The notes below the pieces were generated by a model. That model was not told the DNA's origin, ran no database searches, and saw nothing but the letters and a program-made list of their open reading frames with translations. Shown piece after piece: positions 54,254-63,509 of a DNA stretch of 64,000 nucleotides (positions are counted from its first letter, which is position 1; each line of letters opens with the position of its first letter). Made by a program: the position numbers and the translations under genes. Source of the stretch: Candidatus Gordonibacter avicola. GTDB lineage: Bacteria; Actinomycetota; Coriobacteriia; Coriobacteriales; Eggerthellaceae. Location of the stretch: NCBI GenBank assembly GCA_019113915.1, contig DXGM01000013.1:1-64000 (forward strand), given 5' to 3'.

Positions 54254-56677
54254 CTAGTTCATAACCGTGACGACGGGTTCTTCGACCGGCTTATAGGGCT
54301 TGCCCGGCTCATAGGAAGCGAAGTCGCCCTTTTCGGCAATGATCTCGTGCGGTAAGGTGTCACCTTCTTGCACGGGGTAGATCTTGCAGAGCATGCTCTT
54401 GATGGCCGATCCAATGCCGCCCTGTCCGGTGCGGAACGCCTCGGTCATATTGTTCAGGTTGGATTCGTAGGTGCCGTAGAAGTTGGGTTCGGCTCCGTCC
54501 TGTTCGGGGAACCACCAGCCGTGCTCGGCGTGAACGCGGCCGGGCATTACCTCTATGGTTTCCTTGACTTTCTGCTTGAAGCGCGCTCCGCGGCTGTTTT
54601 CGACCCAAATCCAGTCGCCATCCTTTACGCCGTATTTCTTGCAGTCTTCGGGGCTCACCATGATGAGCGGGTCGGGGTGGAACTCGCGCATGGTGGGCAG
54701 CTGACGATGCTCGGAATGGAAGAACTCGAACGAACGACCGCCGCCGGACAAAATGATGGGGAACTCTTTGTAGGTTTCAGGCGTGGATAGAGGGCTCTCG
54801 GGTGGCTCGATGTGGTATGGCAGCGGGTCGACGCCCCAGTGGTCGTAGCCGAACGACCACAGTTCTATGCGGCCTGTGGGCGTGTTAAAACCGGGCTGGC
54901 CGTCGGGGCGTAGCATGCCCTTCTCGTACTTACGGTATGTGGCGTCCCAGTCCCAATACGCCGTGCCGTTGCAACTGTTCTCGCTCGGGTTTTGCACCGT
55001 GTCTTCCCAAGTACGGTTATATTCAGTACCACCAGGTGCCAGCTGATCGGTGAGATACCAGGTGCACCATTCTTTGTCGTCTTTCCATGGCCAGTGTTCG
55101 GGCTTAATGCGCTTGCCCAGTTCCAGGCAAATCTGTTCGTCAGATTTTGCCTCGTAATAATCAGTTACTTTTACCATGGTGCGCACGGGTGTCCACCAGG
55201 TGCGACAGGAGTTGCGCTCGCAGCTCATGGCCACGGGCAGCACGATGTCAGCCAAAGCTTGCGCTGTGGGCGTCATGAAGGGGTCGGCCACAACAATAAA
55301 AGGAACCTTCATAAGCGCAGCGCGCGTGCGTGCGGGGTCCATGGATGCGCAGGCGAGCGCGTTGGAGCTTTGAATCCAGAACATCTCGATGGAGTAGGGT
55401 TCGCCCGTTTCAATGGCGGCCAAAATGGCATCGGTGTCGGCGCACGACACAATGTTTGATTCGTTAATGCCCGAGGTGGCGGGGATAAGCTTTTTTGCAT
55501 ACACTTCAGGGTCGATGTATTCGTCCCCCAAGCCGTAGCGCTTTTCAATAAGGTAGGCGCAACGGTAAAGCGCGTTGCCGCCCGGGTTGTCGATGTTGCC
55601 CGTGATAGCCATGAGATCGGCTACTGCTTCGGTCACGCCGAGCGCCGCGATTTGTTGTTCGAATGCGAGGCCCCATTGGCATGCGCAGCTCGACGACGTG
55701 GCGATGAGGCGCGCAGCACCACGTAGGGTGTCGGCGTCGACCTCGCAGAGCGGACTTGCCCACTCGGGAGTTTTGTCGGCAACGCGCTCGGCGAGTGCTT
55801 CAAAACCGTAGCACCAGTTATCAACGAACTCGTGATCGTAAAGATCTTCGGCAATAACAACGTTGAGCAGCGCCATGGCCACGATGGCATCGGTGCCAGG
55901 TCGGACGGGAAGCCAATAGGCTGCGCGTGCACCCCACCACGTGAGACGGGGGTCAACGGAAATAATCTTCGAACCCATTTGCACGCACTGCACCAACCAG
56001 TGACCCAAGAACCCGTCGGCATTCGACTTGATGGGTTCGTTGCCCCATACGAGGATCACACCGGGCACCTGCCACTCAGGATTCGCATAGCGATCGTGAT
56101 GGGCTTGTGAGGCATCCACAATGATCATGTCGCCGTACTTGGCTGATGTCCCGATCATGCGGGGCAGGTAGCACGCGAAACCAGTGAAGCCGAACGTGGA
56201 CACGTTGGGCGTTTCCATGCAGGCCGATGCGAAGTAGGGCACCTGCCAGCCAATGTTGCGGCCGGTACCGTGCACGACCACGATGGACTGGGAGCCGTAC
56301 TCCTTCTTAATGGAAAGCACACGCTCGGTGATCTCGTCGTAGGCTTCGTCCCAGCTGATGCGTTCCCACTTGTCCTCGCCGCGCTCACCGGCGCGCCTCA
56401 TCGGGTACTTCAGTCGGTCGGGATGATTGACGGCTTCAGGCATATCGAGGCAGCGCATACACAATTTGCCGTTGGCGACGGCGTTGAGCGGGTCGCCTTC
56501 CACTTTCTCAAGCTTGTTATCTTTGGTGTACAACAGCACGCCGCAGCCCATGTGGCAGCCAGGAGGCGACCAATGAGTCGTGCGCGTGACGGTGAATTCA
56601 CCTTCCTGCCACTGCCATTCTCCCTCGTGATAGGCTGTGCGGTCGATCTTGTCCAGATACTCTTGGTAATCGGCCAT
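54254..56677 (-). CDS. bis-MGD molybdopterin oxidoreductase, catalytic subunit (catechol dehydroxylase-like group)
   Basis: 807 residues, DMSO-reductase superfamily. Likely N-terminal [4Fe-4S] ligands are Cys41, Cys45, Cys73 and Cys76 (GCHMGC; LCMRC). Cys169 (GFACYLPR) is conserved in all three molybdoenzymes here and may ligate Mo. The C-terminal MGD domain has HAEHGWWFPEQDG. No Tat signal, so cytoplasmic. Its pairing with a tiny ferredoxin resembles the dehydroxylases of Eggerthella and Gordonibacter, which remove hydroxyls from catechols such as dopamine or hydrocaffeate. AAAGGAGC precedes ATG 56677. The substrate is not deducible. Confidence 0.9.
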   Translation of the reverse strand: MADYQEYLDKIDRTAYHEGEWQWQEGEFTVTRTTHWSPPGCHMGCGVLLYTKDNKLEKVEGDPLNAVANGKLCMRCLDMPEAVNHPDRLKYPMRRAGERGEDKWERISWDEAYDEITERVLSIKKEYGSQSIVVVHGTGRNIGWQVPYFASACMETPNVSTFGFTGFACYLPRMIGTSAKYGDMIIVDASQAHHDRYANPEWQVPGVILVWGNEPIKSNADGFLGHWLVQCVQMGSKIISVDPRLTWWGARAAYWLPVRPGTDAIVAMALLNVVIAEDLYDHEFVDNWCYGFEALAERVADKTPEWASPLCEVDADTLRGAARLIATSSSCACQWGLAFEQQIAALGVTEAVADLMAITGNIDNPGGNALYRCAYLIEKRYGLGDEYIDPEVYAKKLIPATSGINESNIVSCADTDAILAAIETGEPYSIEMFWIQSSNALACASMDPARTRAALMKVPFIVVADPFMTPTAQALADIVLPVAMSCERNSCRTWWTPVRTMVKVTDYYEAKSDEQICLELGKRIKPEHWPWKDDKEWCTWYLTDQLAPGGTEYNRTWEDTVQNPSENSCNGTAYWDWDATYRKYEKGMLRPDGQPGFNTPTGRIELWSFGYDHWGVDPLPYHIEPPESPLSTPETYKEFPIILSGGGRSFEFFHSEHRQLPTMREFHPDPLIMVSPEDCKKYGVKDGDWIWVENSRGARFKQKVKETIEVMPGRVHAEHGWWFPEQDGAEPNFYGTYESNLNNMTEAFRTGQGGIGSAIKSMLCKIYPVQEGDTLPHEIIAEKGDFASYEPGKPYKPVEEPVVTVMN

Positions 56678-57154
56678 GATGCTCCTTTCCTCGTTTCATG
56701 CCGCCCGTCTGTTGCAGGCTCTCGCACTCTTCGATTCTAGGGAGGGGGCTGGTGTGTGACATGCCGCCTCGCATCCTATTTTGATACGCGCCGGCGCTCC
56801 GCCATGGGGTGCAGATGCTAATTTGCGCAGTCGGACAGCAAGCATAATGACAACATGAGAGAAGAAAGCGTCCAGTAGACGTCAGGCTGTGGCCGATCCA
56901 TGCGAAGGTACGCCTTATCTTGGGAAAAAGGCCTAATACCTCACGCCCTATCTTAGTTCGGAGGTGCTTTCCTGTGGTTTATGCTAAACGCAAAAGGAGC
57001 AGATGAAGAGAGAAGAGGTGTTAGCTGAGCGGTTTGCGGAGGTTCGAGGGTGCGTGATATAACAGGCGGGCGCATCCGTCCCTTGAGGAGTTGATGAGGT
57101 GCGGACCGTCGAATACATCAGGGGGATTTCGGCGAGATAATGGGGGTTTGATCG
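56678..57154. other. 477-base divergent control region
   Basis: Separates the minus-strand molybdoenzyme from the plus-strand luxR gene. No gene supported. A TAGAAT box at 56740-56735 (minus) could be the -10 of the molybdoenzyme promoter. The motif at 56930-56954 recurs at 58802-58827. Confidence 0.5.
56930..56954 (+). promoter_or_regulatory. Repeated motif, site A (candidate LuxR operator)
   Basis: GGCCTAATACCTCACGCCC followed by TATCTT. It is almost identical to site B at 58802-58827 on the other side of the luxR gene (two substitutions and one inserted base). Its position, about 200 bases before luxR, fits autoregulation or control of the divergent molybdoenzyme. Confidence 0.55.
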
Positions 57155-58789
57155 TTGAAACTAGATCATGAAACTGATTTCATGCAGGATTTGATTGGCG
57201 ATGGCAAGAGTGAATGGGTGCTTGTCAATCCTCGCATGTTGCTTGGCCTTGTGGGTGCCGTTGCCTGTTACGCATGGTTGTTTTTGATGATGGGCACCTC
57301 GGCGTTTGTGCCCTTTGTAGGAGTTTTGGATGGGGCCGTGGGCGGCGCTCACTTCTGCTTTGCCTTCGGAATTATGGCTTCACTCACGATAACATGGTTC
57401 TTCTCGGACTTCTTTTCGCCGCGCAAGCGTATTCAATTTTCTCTAGGATTTCTCTGTACTGTTTTGGGATCGGCGGGACTGTGGTTTCTCGGCGGGGATT
57501 GGCTGTGGCTTATGCCCTCAGCGGCGCTTATGGGTATGGGGTTTGGTCTGATCTATGTGTTGTACGGCGAGTTTGTGTGCGTACATTTTCATGCTTCCAT
57601 CAAGGCGTATCTCTTGGGTATTTTTTGCTGCGCCTTTGTGGTGTGCGCGGGTCTTCTGTTTGCGGGCCCTCAGATGGGGTTTTTCTTTGGACTGTTGTTT
57701 CCTACGGTGGCTTTTGCGGCGTATGCATGCGTATATGCGTTTTTCCGCTTGGGGAGGCGTCCTATTGTTGACAAGAAGACGTCCGACGCGCGCAACCGTG
57801 TTGTGTGGCGGTCGTACTTGGCGACGGCGACTGCTGGTATGGCAGCAGGATTTGCGGTGGGGTGCCTTCTCTCAAGTGAGCCGGTGCACTCGTGGGCTTA
57901 TGGCATCGTTGAGGTTTTGGCGGTAGCGACCAGTGCCTTTCTGCTGGTGGATTCCTGTCGGAAAAACCGCGTTAACGAAACTATCACCATGCGCTTTTTC
58001 CTGCCTTTTGCGGCGGTATTGGCGTTTCCTCTTATGTTTGTGCCTCAGCCGTTCAAGTTTGTGTTTGCCGTGCTGCTGTTGTGTGGGTCGTTGTTTCCCA
58101 TTACCTGTTCGCTTTCGGCTATCTGCAAGCATATCGTGCTCTGCGATTTATCGGCGGTGCGAGCCTTTTCCTTTGGTCGCCTTATCTGCTTTGCGGGCAT
58201 TGCTCTTGGTATGGCTTTAGCGTTCGTTGGTTTTTCTCGCTCTGAGGTTTCGGGCTACCCTTATGAGGTTGCTTCGGCCGCAGCGGTAGTGGTGTTTATG
58301 ATATTAGTCATTTTTTCGGCTTCATTTGTTATGACGGAGGATAATTATCCCGACGAAGCGCGTATTAAGCCCACGGGACTTGACGATTCCGAGGGTTCGG
58401 TGGCTGCCGATGTAGGCAGGGGCGTGCCCATCCGCAAGTTGGAAACCGTCGAAGCAGAAATGGCAGCCGAGCAAAACGGCGAAGGTGCATCAGGGGAGGA
58501 GCATCCCAATCGTCCTGGCATCTTCCACATCAAGTGCGAAATAGTTGCGCGAACGTACGGCTTGTCTAACCGGCAGCGTGAGGTGCTCGGCATGTTGGCG
58601 AAGGGTCGCAATGCCGACTATATAACTGAAAAGCTCATTATCTCTTCGCACACAGCCAAGGCACATATCTATAACATCTATCAAAAGACCGGCGTCCATT
58701 CGCGCCAGGAGCTCATGGACTTGGTGGAGAATGTCGACGTGAGCAACGCCGGTTCCCTTTTGCAAGACATTCTGAGCGATCGTGCATAA
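57155..58789 (+). CDS. Membrane-embedded LuxR-family regulator between two molybdoenzyme genes
   Basis: 544 residues: about 12 hydrophobic segments (residues 25-395), an acidic linker, and a LuxR/GerE domain at about 460-525 (LSNRQREVLGMLAKGRNADYI, then SSHTAKAHIYNIYQKTGVHSRQEL). Start TTG 57155 has GGGGG about nine bases upstream; ATG 57182 is the alternative. It is flanked by site A and site B motifs and by two molybdoenzyme operons, the downstream one in the same direction, so it probably senses the substrate and activates one or both. Confidence 0.87.
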   Translation: MKLDHETDFMQDLIGDGKSEWVLVNPRMLLGLVGAVACYAWLFLMMGTSAFVPFVGVLDGAVGGAHFCFAFGIMASLTITWFFSDFFSPRKRIQFSLGFLCTVLGSAGLWFLGGDWLWLMPSAALMGMGFGLIYVLYGEFVCVHFHASIKAYLLGIFCCAFVVCAGLLFAGPQMGFFFGLLFPTVAFAAYACVYAFFRLGRRPIVDKKTSDARNRVVWRSYLATATAGMAAGFAVGCLLSSEPVHSWAYGIVEVLAVATSAFLLVDSCRKNRVNETITMRFFLPFAAVLAFPLMFVPQPFKFVFAVLLLCGSLFPITCSLSAICKHIVLCDLSAVRAFSFGRLICFAGIALGMALAFVGFSRSEVSGYPYEVASAAAVVVFMILVIFSASFVMTEDNYPDEARIKPTGLDDSEGSVAADVGRGVPIRKLETVEAEMAAEQNGEGASGEEHPNRPGIFHIKCEIVARTYGLSNRQREVLGMLAKGRNADYITEKLIISSHTAKAHIYNIYQKTGVHSRQELMDLVENVDVSNAGSLLQDILSDRA

Positions 58790-58801
58790 AGGCACTTCAG
58801 G

Positions 58802-58854
58802 GGCCTAATCCCTCACGCCTTACTCTTCTGTTTAGCGTCTCGCACCTCATGAAA
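58802..58854 (+). promoter_or_regulatory. Repeated motif, site B, upstream of the second molybdoenzyme
   Basis: GGCCTAATCCCTCACGCC followed by TTACTCTT (58802-58827), then GCACCTCATGAAA at 58842-58854. The first part matches site A at 56930. Both TAATCCCTC and GCACCTCATGAAA recur upstream of the MFS gene (61860-61868 and 61911-61923). It ends about 85 bases before the start codon at 58941. Confidence 0.6.
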
Positions 58855-58940
58855 GGTCGCTCCTTTTTTCCTATTGTTCGCTGCGAGAGCTGGCGGTGAT
58901 GTGTCGCTGCTGGCTCGAGACCAGAGAGGAGAGAAGGCAG

Positions 58941-61478
58941 ATGCTATTTGATTATCGCGCGTTTCTCGACAGTGTCGACCGCAAGGCCTACCACGAAGGG
59001 GAGTGGCAATGGGAGGAGGATGGCTACACCGTCACCAGAACCTATACCTACTCGGCTCCGGGGTGCCACGATTCCTGTGGTGTGCTTATGTACACCAAGG
59101 ATGGCACGTTGGAGAAAGTGGAGGGCGACCCGCTTGACCCCTGTGCGAATGGGCGGTTGTGTATGCGCTGCCTCAACCTGGTGGAAGGCGTGAATTACGC
59201 CGACCGTCCGAAGTACCCGCTGCGTCGCGTAGGTGAGCGCGGCGAGAACAAATGGGAGCGCATCAGCTGGGAAGAGGCGCTTGACGAGATTGCCGAGTGG
59301 ATTCGCGTGCACATTGATGAGGCGGGCCTTGGGCGTGAGTCTATCTTTGTGAACCACGGCACCGGGCGCAATATTTCATCGTGGGTGCCGTTTTTGGGTG
59401 GGGCGTGTTTAGGCACGCCAAATATTGGCGCTATTGGCTTCTCCGGCTACTCGTGTTATCTGCCGCGTACGTGCGGCACGGCGGCTGGCATCGGTGACTT
59501 CCCCATTGTGGATGCTTCCGAAGGTCACGAAGATCGCTACGCGAACCCCGAATGGGAGCGACCCGATGTGGTAGTTATTTGGGGCTGTGAGCCGTTGCGT
59601 TCGAATGCCGACGGCTATTTGGGTCACTGGCTGAATGTGTGTATGCAAATGGGAACGGAGTTCATCTCGGTAGACCCGCAGCTTACCTGGTGGGGCGCGC
59701 GGGCGGAGTACTGGCTGCCCATCAGACCTGCCACCGACCTGGCTCTCGCGCTGGCGTGGCTTAATGTCATCACGTCCGAAGACCTTATTGACCATGAGTT
59801 CGTGGACTGCTGGTGCGCCTACTATGACGAACTGAAGGAACACGTGGCGCAGTTCACGCCGGAGTGGGCGTCCGAGATTTGTCTCGTGCCGGCTGAGGAC
59901 ATAGCAGCAGCTGCGCGCTTCTACGCGAACGCCGAGCGTGGTGCCATCCAGTGGGGCCTCGCGTTTGACACGCAAGTGGACTCCATCCAGCTGTGCCAGA
60001 CTGTGAGTAACCTCATGAGTGTATGCGGCAATATCGACCGTCCGGGTACCAATATCCTCGTTCGCAATGGGTTCGAAATCAACCCTGGGTACGCTACGGC
60101 GCAACTCTACTGCGATCCGGATACGTTCGCAAAGAAACTCACAGTGGACCTGGTGCATCCGGGTTGCGTGCAGTTCATCGGCATGGCTGATTGCGACGCC
60201 GTGAACCGTGCCTTCGAGACGGGCGAGCCGTATCCCATCAAGATGTTCTGGTCGCAGGGCTCCAATGGCATTGCCTGCTCCGCCACAGCAGCGCCGCGTG
60301 TGCACAAGATGCTGCAGAACGTGGAATTTTGCGTGGTGGCTGACCCGTATATGACGCCGACTGCGGTCGCGTATGCTGACATCTTCCTGCCGCTGAAGAC
60401 CACGGCTGAGCGCGATTCCATGCGCGTGTGGTGGACGCCGCTGCGCGCCATGAAGGCTGTGAGCGAATGGTACGAGGCGAAGTCTGACGAGGAACTTATT
60501 GTTGCGTTGGGCAATAAGCTGAACCCCGAACTCTTCCAGAAACGCTGGCCCACGTTGGACGCGCTTTTACAGGACTACCTGGACGTAGGCTTTAACATCT
60601 ACGACCCCGACACAGGCAAGAGTTACAAGAGTGCTGGCCGCTCGAAGGCTGGCATGGTGGAAGTGGACGACGTTCACACCGACTACTGGAAGAAGCACCA
60701 CGACGACGGGGAGTGCTCGTTCGATGCGCTCGTGCGCAAGGGTGGCTACGAGTACGACGACTTCTGCGCCACGTATCGCAAGTACGAAAAGGGCATGCTG
60801 CGCCCCGACGGTCAGCCCGGTTTCGCCACGCCGACGGGTCGCATCGAACTGGTGCCGTTCAACACGTTTACCGCATGGGGTATTCCGCCTTTGGCTGAAC
60901 ACGTGGAATCGCTTACGGCGGATCGCTGGCTAAACGACCCCGAGTTCCACAAGGAATACCCGTTCATCTGCATCAACGGTTCGCGTTCCTATGAGTTCTT
61001 CCATTCAGAGAATCGCCAGCAGGCCACCATGCGCGAGTTCCATCCGTGGCCTCTTGTTAAGGTAAGTCCGCAAACGGCCGAAGAATATCAGCTGACTGAG
61101 GGCGAATGGATCTGGCTTGAGAATACGGAAGGCCGCTGCCGTCAGAAGGTGACGATCGACCCTACACTCAATCCGAACTACGTACACGCCGAGCACGGCT
61201 GGTGGTTCCCCGAGCAGGAGCCAGCTTTCCCGAACCTGTATGGCGTGTTTGACTGCAACATCAACAATCTGACCGCCTCCTATGAAACGGGCTTCGGCGG
61301 TATCGGCAACCCGCTTAAGAGCATCTGCTGCAAGATTTACAAGTGCACTGATGAGGTGGATGAACCTTCGCCCGGTGAGGTTGTGACGAAGCTCGGCGGA
61401 TTCCGCAACGACTACGTGGCCGGCCAGCCCTTTGCATGGACGACCGACAACACGACGCGCGAGGGAGGGCGTTTCTAA
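58941..61478 (+). CDS. bis-MGD molybdopterin oxidoreductase, catalytic subunit (second copy of group)
   Basis: 845 residues, a close relative of the protein at 54254: same MxxxxxFLDSVDRKAYHEGEWQW-type start, probable [4Fe-4S] ligands Cys42, Cys46, Cys74 and Cys77, conserved Cys172 (GYSCYLPR) as candidate Mo ligand, and the C-terminal HAEHGWWFPEQE block. A roughly 40-residue insertion near residues 545-600 sets it apart. No Tat signal. The start at 58941 follows AGGAGAGAAGG; homology begins at MLFDYRAFLD. The ferredoxin gene overlaps its stop by one base. Likely a substrate-specific reductive dehydroxylase or similar. Confidence 0.9.
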   Translation: MLFDYRAFLDSVDRKAYHEGEWQWEEDGYTVTRTYTYSAPGCHDSCGVLMYTKDGTLEKVEGDPLDPCANGRLCMRCLNLVEGVNYADRPKYPLRRVGERGENKWERISWEEALDEIAEWIRVHIDEAGLGRESIFVNHGTGRNISSWVPFLGGACLGTPNIGAIGFSGYSCYLPRTCGTAAGIGDFPIVDASEGHEDRYANPEWERPDVVVIWGCEPLRSNADGYLGHWLNVCMQMGTEFISVDPQLTWWGARAEYWLPIRPATDLALALAWLNVITSEDLIDHEFVDCWCAYYDELKEHVAQFTPEWASEICLVPAEDIAAAARFYANAERGAIQWGLAFDTQVDSIQLCQTVSNLMSVCGNIDRPGTNILVRNGFEINPGYATAQLYCDPDTFAKKLTVDLVHPGCVQFIGMADCDAVNRAFETGEPYPIKMFWSQGSNGIACSATAAPRVHKMLQNVEFCVVADPYMTPTAVAYADIFLPLKTTAERDSMRVWWTPLRAMKAVSEWYEAKSDEELIVALGNKLNPELFQKRWPTLDALLQDYLDVGFNIYDPDTGKSYKSAGRSKAGMVEVDDVHTDYWKKHHDDGECSFDALVRKGGYEYDDFCATYRKYEKGMLRPDGQPGFATPTGRIELVPFNTFTAWGIPPLAEHVESLTADRWLNDPEFHKEYPFICINGSRSYEFFHSENRQQATMREFHPWPLVKVSPQTAEEYQLTEGEWIWLENTEGRCRQKVTIDPTLNPNYVHAEHGWWFPEQEPAFPNLYGVFDCNINNLTASYETGFGGIGNPLKSICCKIYKCTDEVDEPSPGEVVTKLGGFRNDYVAGQPFAWTTDNTTREGGRF

Positions 61479-61816
61479 TGAAAGGCATTCTGGTTAATTA
61501 CGAATTCTGCACGGGCTGCCACTCCTGCGAGGTGGCGTGCAAGAAGCACCTGGACCTGCCGGCAGGCGAATTCGGTATCAAGCTGACCGAGACAGGCCCT
61601 TACGAGTACGAGGGCAAAACGGGCAAGGAGCGTTGGGAGTGGACGTGGCTTCCCGTGCTCACCAAGGCGTGCGACATGTGTGTCGATCGCACTGAGAAGG
61701 GCAAGCTGCCCATGTGCGTGCAGCACTGCCAAGCCTGGTGCATGTACTACGGCGAGGTGGAGGAACTGGCCAAAAAGATTGACGGCACCTCACGCTGCGC
61801 TTTACTCACGCAGTAG
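61478..61816 (+). CDS. Two-cluster [4Fe-4S] ferredoxin-like subunit (second copy)
   Basis: 112 residues starting MKGILVNYEFCTGCHSCEVA. Eight cluster cysteines in the same positions as the protein at 53893 (CTGCHSCEVAC; CDMC ... CVQHC), so two [4Fe-4S] clusters. The start codon overlaps the stop of the catalytic subunit, showing translational coupling and probably 1:1 assembly. No membrane anchor gene is nearby. Confidence 0.9.
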   Translation: MKGILVNYEFCTGCHSCEVACKKHLDLPAGEFGIKLTETGPYEYEGKTGKERWEWTWLPVLTKACDMCVDRTEKGKLPMCVQHCQAWCMYYGEVEELAKKIDGTSRCALLTQ

Positions 61817-61859
61817 CCAGTGCGTCTCCTTCGGCATTGTACCTGATCAACAGCTTGTG

Positions 61860-61969
61860 TAATCCCTCGTTTCCTATGTTTGTAGAGCCTTTTTTGCAAG
61901 ATAGGAAACCGCACCTCATGAAACTTTGGACGAACGGGAACAGAATCCTGATCGTCCGCTCGAGCGGAC
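61860..61969 (+). promoter_or_regulatory. Control region of the MFS gene with shared motifs and palindromes
   Basis: Contains TAATCCCTC (61860-61868) and GCACCTCATGAAA (61911-61923), both shared with site B. Also an inverted repeat GTTTCCTAT (61869-61877)/ATAGGAAAC (61901-61909), and a perfect 16-base palindrome GTCCGCTCGAGCGGAC (61954-61969). It suggests the transporter has its own promoter under the same regulator as the molybdoenzyme. Confidence 0.55.
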
Positions 61970-62054
61970 ACCTAAGGGGAGCTGTTTTTGAGAGAGGAGG
62001 AGACGTCCACCATCCTTTTGTCCAATTCGCATCAAGCAAGGAAAGGTGTAAGAC

Positions 62055-63368
62055 ATGGTAGAAGAAAAGAAGGGGATCCATCGTGCTTGGCTCGTCTTCA
62101 TCGGTGTATGCATGATGATGGCTGGCGGCATGGGGTTAGTGCTCAACGTCATGGGCAACTTCTTCGTGCCGATGGCGTTGCAATTCGGGCTCGTGACACC
62201 CGAGGGTAAGCCCGACGTGACGCAGGTGACGTTGCTCATGACCGTGTACTCGTATGTCATGCTTGTATGGCTGCCGTTTGCTGGCCGCCTGTTCGACAAG
62301 GTGGACGCGCGCGTGCTGTTCGGGGTCGGCGGCCTGTGCGTCGTGGCGGCTGTGGCGTTGCTCGGTGTGTGGGGCGACGTATGGCAGATCTACATTTCCG
62401 GCGTGCTGCTTGGCCTCGCTGGTCCGATTATCTTCCTGGTCGGTCCGTCGGTTCTGATCAACAACTGGTTCGCGCCGAAGCAGGCCGGCAAGTTCCTCGG
62501 CATCGCCTCAGCGTTTACGGGTGTCGGTACGTTCGTGTGGTCTCCGCTGTTCGCAGGCCTCATCAAATCCATAGGCTACCAATCGTCATTCTTCGTAGAA
62601 GCCGCGATCTCAGCTGTGCTTATACTCATCCCCGCCGTGTTCTTCTTCCGCACGCGCCCCGAGGATGTGGGACTTGCGCAGTACGGTATTGAGAAGGAGA
62701 CGGCCGAAGGTGCCGAGCCGGCGAAGAAGAGCGGCGTGTCTGGCAAGTTTGCTCTCGGTACCGTGGCGTTCTACTGCATTTTTGTGGCGGCCTGTCTCAT
62801 CTCGCTCGGCGGTGGCTACAAGTCCATGATGCCGACGGCTGTGCAGTCGGTTGGTGGCACGGAGCTTGCGCTGCTGGGAGCTTCCATGATCTCAGCCGCG
62901 GCTGTAGGTAATATTCTTGGCAAGATTACGCTTGGTACTCTGTCGGACAAAATTGGCATTATGAACTCCATGGTGGCGTTTGCCGTGGTGAGCATCATCG
63001 GGTTTGCGCTCATGGTGTTCATGATGGGCGACAACCAGGTACCCATGCTGGCTGCTGGCTTCTGCATTGGTACAGGCGACGCCATGATGTCGGTGGGTCT
63101 GCCCTTGCTCACGCGCCATTGCTACGGTGACCGCGACTACGCCAAGATTTATTCGTATCTGAACATGGGCATCGCCGTACTCGGTGGCCTCGGCGCGACG
63201 TTCGTCGCCCTTGTGGCTTCTATGGCGGGAGGCTTCCAGGCAGCGTATGGCTGCGGTATTGGGTTCGAGATTGTCATCGCCCTGGCCATCATTGTGGCCG
63301 TAGTGACGGCGAAGAAGTTCCGTGACAAGTGGACGGAAGAGGGCGAGCCCGAGAAATCCCGCTCGTAG
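62055..63368 (+). CDS. MFS transporter (oxalate/formate antiporter-like family)
   Basis: 437 residues, about 12 membrane segments, with a cytoplasmic loop after segment 6 (RPEDVGLAQYGIEKE). The overall pattern (HRAWLVFIGVCMMMAGGMG start, GLAGPIIFLVGPSVLINNWF in segment 5) fits OFA-type carriers of organic anions. AAGGAAAGGTGTAAG upstream. It sits after the molybdoenzyme/ferredoxin pair and before a related MFS gene, so it may import the substrate or export the product. Substrate unknown. Confidence 0.85.
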   Translation: MVEEKKGIHRAWLVFIGVCMMMAGGMGLVLNVMGNFFVPMALQFGLVTPEGKPDVTQVTLLMTVYSYVMLVWLPFAGRLFDKVDARVLFGVGGLCVVAAVALLGVWGDVWQIYISGVLLGLAGPIIFLVGPSVLINNWFAPKQAGKFLGIASAFTGVGTFVWSPLFAGLIKSIGYQSSFFVEAAISAVLILIPAVFFFRTRPEDVGLAQYGIEKETAEGAEPAKKSGVSGKFALGTVAFYCIFVAACLISLGGGYKSMMPTAVQSVGGTELALLGASMISAAAVGNILGKITLGTLSDKIGIMNSMVAFAVVSIIGFALMVFMMGDNQVPMLAAGFCIGTGDAMMSVGLPLLTRHCYGDRDYAKIYSYLNMGIAVLGGLGATFVALVASMAGGFQAAYGCGIGFEIVIALAIIVAVVTAKKFRDKWTEEGEPEKSRS

Positions 63369-63399
63369 AGACTTGCTCCGCCGAAGGATGTTCGTTTCG

Positions 63400-63435
63400 C
63401 GCGTGCTGCTGCGTCTGAGCTGGCGGCAGCACGCG
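63400..63435 (+). terminator. Hairpin after the MFS gene
   Basis: CGCGTGCTGC (63400-63409) pairs with GCAGCACGCG (63426-63435), 16-base loop; TTTT follows at a distance. Moderate support as a terminator. Confidence 0.5.
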
Positions 63436-63509
63436 TCCTCTAGGCTGATTTTGTACACGGGTGGGGAAAGCGACGCCGCGTGCGGCGCGCGACAGATAGG
63501 TGGTTTGCA

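Noticed and set aside
57872..58132. Minus-strand small frame inside the LuxR gene
   Set aside because: Lies wholly within a well-supported membrane regulator, with no ribosome site.
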